The notes under the pieces are model-generated. The model made no database searches. It saw only the letters and a program-made list of their open reading frames with translations, and had not been told where the DNA came from. Made by a program: the position numbers and the translations under genes. Shown in pieces: positions 59,471-64,000 of a stretch of 64,000 nucleotides of DNA (position 1 is its first letter; every line of letters begins with the position of its first letter). Source of the DNA: Rhynchonema sp. JSB1_4 (Eukaryota > Nematoda > Chromadorea > Monhysterida > Xyalidae); contig JASAMV010006079.1 in NCBI GenBank assembly GCA_030248065.1, positions 124,001 through 188,000 of the forward strand. The letters are read 5' to 3'.

Positions 59471-60037
59471 TCAAGCCGCAATAATTTCTGACACCAACCT
59501 ATCGACAATTGCACAAAACACATCATTATTATCGGTTGGTATAATATAATCCCAGTGTGAAACATCATCCAGTTGGCACTCACTGTCTGCGTCATCCACA
59601 CCAGCGACGAACGACCAGCCTCGCTTTTGACGCACATCATTTGGACAGGTCAAACGGACTTGCACGATTTTCGACGTTTCGGAGTAATGTTGGCTGAAGA
59701 AATGTAGATCGGTGTGACGGCGACAGTCAGCCACCAGCCAAATTGGGTACTTATCGGCGTTTTTCATCTTGATAGCGGCACGACAGAAGATTTCTGGGTT
59801 TTCATTGCGAATTCGCTCACTCCAAGCGATCATTTCGGCTCGATGATGCTCTTTATAGCCGGCCGACGACATTAATTCTTCGAAATTGAGTTCATTCAGA
59901 CGGGCGTATTCGGCCTTGATTGGCTCGCTCAGGTGCAGGACACAAGAACCGCGCAATCTTTGGGATAGAATTTCACACAAATGGTCTTTGCCGCATTTTC
60001 GTTTGCCCGAAATTAGCAGAATAACAGATGGGGCCAT
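59471..60037 (-). CDS. pmvk: Phosphomevalonate kinase (animal type)
   Basis: One uninterrupted exon of 188 residues (human PMVK 192). It phosphorylates mevalonate 5-phosphate to the diphosphate with ATP in the mevalonate pathway. The nucleoside-monophosphate-kinase-like fold is supported by the P-loop ISGKRKCGKDHLCEIL at the N-terminus, SEPIKAEYA, RNENPEIFCR, WLVADCRRHTDL and a late RLTCPNDVRQKRGW lid segment. These follow the animal-type enzyme, not the GHMP kinase type of fungi and plants. Peroxisomal targeting is not obvious; the C-terminus is EIIAA rather than SRL. The lack of introns is unusual among its neighbours. It ends 366 bp from the ubinuclein stop and lies about 0.2 kb downstream of SEC61G. 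Confidence 0.95.
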   Translation of the reverse strand: MAPSVILLISGKRKCGKDHLCEILSQRLRGSCVLHLSEPIKAEYARLNELNFEELMSSAGYKEHHRAEMIAWSERIRNENPEIFCRAAIKMKNADKYPIWLVADCRRHTDLHFFSQHYSETSKIVQVRLTCPNDVRQKRGWSFVAGVDDADSECQLDDVSHWDYIIPTDNNDVFCAIVDRLVSEIIAA

Positions 60038-60242
60038 ATTGGCTCGATCAATAAGAATAACAATAAGAGAAACAAAAAGAATAACAATATATTAATATTT
60101 GGAGATACAGTCAAACAATAAACAGGAGAGAACAAAACAACGAACAATATAAATTATAGATACGGCTAGGGTTGGAGACCAAAATATAAAAAGAGATAAA
60201 AATGAAGCACTTGGATAATTGATCTGGGGCACGCGCTGAAGT

Positions 60243-60946
<704 letters not shown>

Positions 60947-61139
60947 TTTGAGATCGCAAGCACAGAGTGTCAAATCAAAGACAAGTTAGTGAGTTGCTTT
61001 GCTGGATCTGCAGGTGAAAAACAAATGTCAGTTGCACTGCTTGAGTTTTTCGGCCGCAGTCAGCGACAGCGACCGCCAGACAAAAAACATCAACAGTGTT
61101 CTAATATAAACCTCCTTTTTCAGGGAATTAGTCTGCCGT

Positions 61140-61330
61140 GAGGAGAACAGGATTTTTGCCACTAACGGTGGCTCATTGGGCAACTATAAAAATTTTGTAC
61201 CAGCCACTAGATTCTGGCAAATGAGCCACCAACGAGCCACAAGAATTTCAGGGAGCCAGCGCCAGTATTTGAGTAAGAATGACGAATGAGCCACTAGATT
61301 TTTGGCAAACCAGCCACTGAGGGGGAACGA
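61140..61330. repeat. GAGCCACTG-word element, third copy
   Basis: TTTTTGCCACTAACGGTGGC followed by repeated ATGAGCCACC and CCAGCCACT words. The right end is unclear. Confidence 0.55.
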
Positions 61331-61429
61331 GGAAGGAAAGACCCACATTCAGGAAAAAGTGCTTTTCGAGGACAGCGAAAAAAACTGACCTATTTTTTGC
61401 CTAGTTCTGGAAAAAATCTGGGTAGCTAC

Positions 61430-62160
61430 ACCACTGCCTCCTGACCTCTGGTTCAGAAAAATCGCAAAAAAATTATGACACAAATCGGGTAAAAATCTGA
61501 CCCAAAAAATGGTCCGGCCGGGCCAAGGCCAGTTGTTGATCTGCCAATTGCGACCTCTGATTCAGAAGAAATAAATTATGTGATGACAAATAAAAATCTG
61601 ACCCAAAAAAATTCGGGTCAGAACAGTGTAGTTCCTGGGGGGAGGGGGTCCCCCCTCGGGCCCTGCCCTCGGGTACGCTATCTCCCCCTCAGGTAATACA
61701 CTATCCCCCTATCTCCCCCTCCAGGCACACTATCTCCCCCAATTTTTGCCTAAAACAGGCTTTTTAGGCCTAAAATGGGCATTTTTAGGCCAAAAATGTG
61801 TGATTTTCAGGTCAATGTTCTCAAAAGTCGCCAAAATACCCTTTTTATGAAGAATTCTTTCCAAAAAGGGGCAAAAATAGGTCAAATTTTCTACCTCAAA
61901 AGGTGACTTTTTCCTGAATTTGGCTCTTCCCCCCCCCTTCCCCCCTCGGGGGCAGGGTTTATTTTTTCAAAATGGGCTAGTAGCAAGAAGCTAGTAAAAT
62001 CAAAAATTTAGTAGCTTTTTTTGCCACTGAAGAGCCAATTTACTAGCTTTTTTTGGCCAAGATAATAATTTAGTAGCTTTTGGGCTACTAAATTTGAAAA
62101 TTTACCAGCTTTTCAAAAAATTTAGTAGCTAAAAAGCTACTAAATTTGGTTAAAAAATCC
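61430..62160. repeat. Degenerate hAT-family cores and TAGTAGCTTTT array
   Basis: 61624 has a CAGTGTAGTTCCTGGGG end and the AT-rich core (TTTTAGGCCTAAAATGGGC), with no matching right end. 61975-62150 is a separate array of AGTAGCTTTT and complement. No genes. Confidence 0.6.
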
Positions 62161-62600
62161 ACCGCCCGGCCCGATTTTTTCGGCCCGACTTTTTCTGATG
62201 GTATTTTGAAGCAATTTTTTGGTGCAAAAATTACTGTTTTTTGGTTAAAAAATACCTGATAATCATAGAAGTCGGTACTAATTTGCAGAATCGCGAGAAA
62301 TTTTGGCAAACTTGGCCTGAAAAATCACGATTTTTTATTGAAATTCGATGATGTCGGGCCTTTTCGGGCCGGCCACCCCGGCCCCGCCGGCCCGACATTC
62401 CGGAAAGTCGGCCCGGCCCGGCCCGACCGTTCGGGCCGGAAATCTCGGCCCGAGCCGGCCCGAATCCCACCTTTGAAACGGAACAGAACGGAATCAAAGA
62501 TCAGGATCAGGCCGGGATTTTGGACTTTTGGCTCGTGCCGGGCCGGGCCCGGCCCGAATTGCTCAAATTTCAAGCCAAAACCATCATTTTGGACGAAAAA
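62160..62600. repeat. GGCCCGG-word array near SEC61G
   Basis: Dense GGCCCGGCC words on both strands. It includes GAAATTCGATGATGTCGGGC, which also occurs inverted at about 49810-49835. Confidence 0.7.
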
Positions 62601-62609
62601 TCTCCAAAA

Positions 62610-63780
62610 CAATTGCGCTTCGCGCAGAGTATATGCACATTCTTTCTGGGACCGAAATGGACCCGGTGTACAGAAACCTAATCACAAAAACATAAACATG
62701 CTTCTGAAGAAAATTTTGCAAATGGAGCGATTTTTTCTTTTGAATAAGGTTTTGGCAAAATTGGGAGGAGCGAATAGAACGTCAAGCTCAGGAGAGCATG
62801 GCAAAAATTATCGGAAGCGCCGCCGTCACCGGCACCGGGGAACCGTGTGTAGGCAAGCCACCAGCTCATGGCACTCGCACACACAGGCTGCATGCTACAT
62901 TACTGCCGTCAACGAATGCACCTATTCTCTGCAGTTATCCGTTGAAACATCCCCAAATTTTGCAGCTGTGCAGAAAAGTGTTATGGCAAGCAGCAAATGA
63001 TAACCGAACAAATTAAAAAGCGGTCATCAAAGTATGACACTCGCTCAAAGTGTATACATCTTGTTTAGAAATAGGCGTGTGCTGCTGCATGCGCTGTGTG
63101 TATAAAAGTGCCATGAGCCGATGGATTGCCCATACAGTAAGTAAGCATGACAATGGTGCATGTCACCTACAAATACTCACGAACGTACAACCTGTGTTTG
63201 AGAGACGCACTGTTTGGTACGAAAAGGTCACGAAGCAAAACGACGAACAATCCACGCGCAGTCCTCAAGTTGTTGAAAGGTTTGTCGGTTGCAGTCTTAC
63301 GTATGTGGTGATGTGTGCCCTAGATGTTTTGCCCAGAATCAAGACACTTCAAAATCGAGGACAAAATCTCTGTCTAGGTAGGGCCCAAATTCAGGAGATC
63401 AAGCCAAGAGCTTCATTTGGTTTCCTGTGTTGAAGTGTGCCATTGTTCGCATCGCCCACCATCGGTGTTATGACCAACAAACGCTTCACAATCACAATTA
63501 AAATTTATCGTTGGATTACACTCAAGCACGGCCTAAATTACTTAGGGTAATTTGTTGGCATTAATTTTTTTTGCAAAAAGAGATGAAGTTTGGTGTAATT
63601 TCTTCCTAAACATTGTTTGAAACTTCAGAGTCCGCATGGTTTGAAAAAAATCACCAGTACTAACTAACCCACATGTGTACATAAGCTGTTAACTGGATGT
63701 GACTGAAAGATAAAAGACGCCAAGCACAACAACAAAGACAGTTTCTGGAATAAATCGTGAACAATTTCAAATCAGAGCAG
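62610..63780. other. Interval without recognised gene
   Basis: Frames of 60-127 codons occur (62798-63016, 63050-63433) but show no motif or splice context. Probably intergenic or an intron of the gene at the window end. Confidence 0.35.
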
Positions 63781-63785
63781 TGCGT

Positions 63786-64000
63786 CTAGTAGCAGATGCA
63801 AGTGCCATTGACACATCGGCCGCCATTCTTATGCAACACGCGGTAGCACCATTCAGCACAGAATTGATCACCATAGGGCAGTTGACAGACAATCTTGGGC
63901 TGGGTGGCCTTGAGGTATTGCTCAATGCCGGACATTGAGATCGGGCTGTCATCGTCGGGACACGTCATCTCGCACCGACCGTTGTCCAAACATTTGCAGG
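63786..64000 (-). CDS. Defensin-like (CS-alpha-beta) Cys-rich protein, 5' part missing
   Basis: The minus-strand frame is open from the window edge to a stop at 63786-63788, giving about 70 residues. The last 35 carry six cysteines in the order C-x8-C-x3-C-x10-C-x4-C-x1-C. These include CAEWC, a GGRC and a terminal CICY, the CS-alpha-beta pattern of invertebrate defensins and related peptides. Before it, CKCLDNGRCEMTCP holds four more cysteines and may be the end of a preceding repeat. Such peptides are secreted and usually antimicrobial or ion-channel active; which applies here is unknown. The signal peptide should lie beyond 64000. Residues outside the cysteines do not point to one subfamily. 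Confidence 0.6.
   Translation of the reverse strand, partial: CKCLDNGRCEMTCPDDDSPISMSGIEQYLKATQPKIVCQLPYGDQFCAEWCYRVLHKNGGRCVNGTCICY

Noticed and set aside
62338..63000. 220-codon plus-strand frame
   Set aside because: The first half is translated GGCCCGG repeat, and the rest has no splice sites or motif.

Overview
The window is nuclear DNA from an invertebrate animal with many introns. A seven-exon gene of the DUF273 glycosyltransferase-like family, which is best known from nematodes, points to a nematode or close ecdysozoan relative. A complete FAM161-type centriole/cilium gene would be unusual in a rhabditid, so a deep-branching lineage is possible; the species cannot be named from sequence alone. 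All gene models here come from reading splice sites and phases by eye, and boundaries may be off by 1-2 bases.

Layout: 1-137 is the tail of an unrecognised gene (+). 660-1550 encodes a small secreted Cys-rich protein (+). 1928-6425 encodes a four-pass membrane protein (-) with a 2.6 kb foldback transposon in one intron. 7375-12590 holds one Cys-rich exon and repeats. 12591-18374 is a bZIP transcription factor (-). 19706-26797 is chaperonin CCT5 (-), with all 13 exons resolved. 27954-29126 is an unrecognised lysine-tailed protein (-). 30306-33947 is FAM161-like (+). 34520-35601 is a CUB-domain receptor-like protein (-). 36558-38925 is the DUF273 protein (+). 39482-45346 is OSGEP/Kae1 (-). 46957-47437 is a CCHC zinc-knuckle protein (-). 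48339-51600 is a repeat block with a LINE fragment. 51864-59104 is ubinuclein (+). 59471-60037 is phosphomevalonate kinase (-). 60243-60946 is SEC61 gamma (-). 61140-63780 is mostly repeats. 63786-64000 is a defensin-like Cys-rich gene (-) cut by the window end.

Most genes are housekeeping or nuclear: protein folding (CCT5), tRNA t6A modification (OSGEP), H3.3 deposition (ubinuclein), isoprenoid synthesis (PMVK) and ER translocation (SEC61G). They are not co-functional, and no operon is evident.

The notable part is the non-coding fraction. Introns are swollen by short non-autonomous DNA transposons. At least six have exact or one-mismatch 8-bp target duplications and CAGTG- or TAGGG-like ends (hAT type). 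Each hAT family carries its own short word repeated many times inside. Others include a TTAA-flanked palindrome, a TAA-flanked Harbinger-like element nested inside a hAT, TA-flanked palindromes and a foldback element. No intact transposase is present. A second recurring feature is the 5' splice site GTTGGT, seen in at least a dozen resolved introns.
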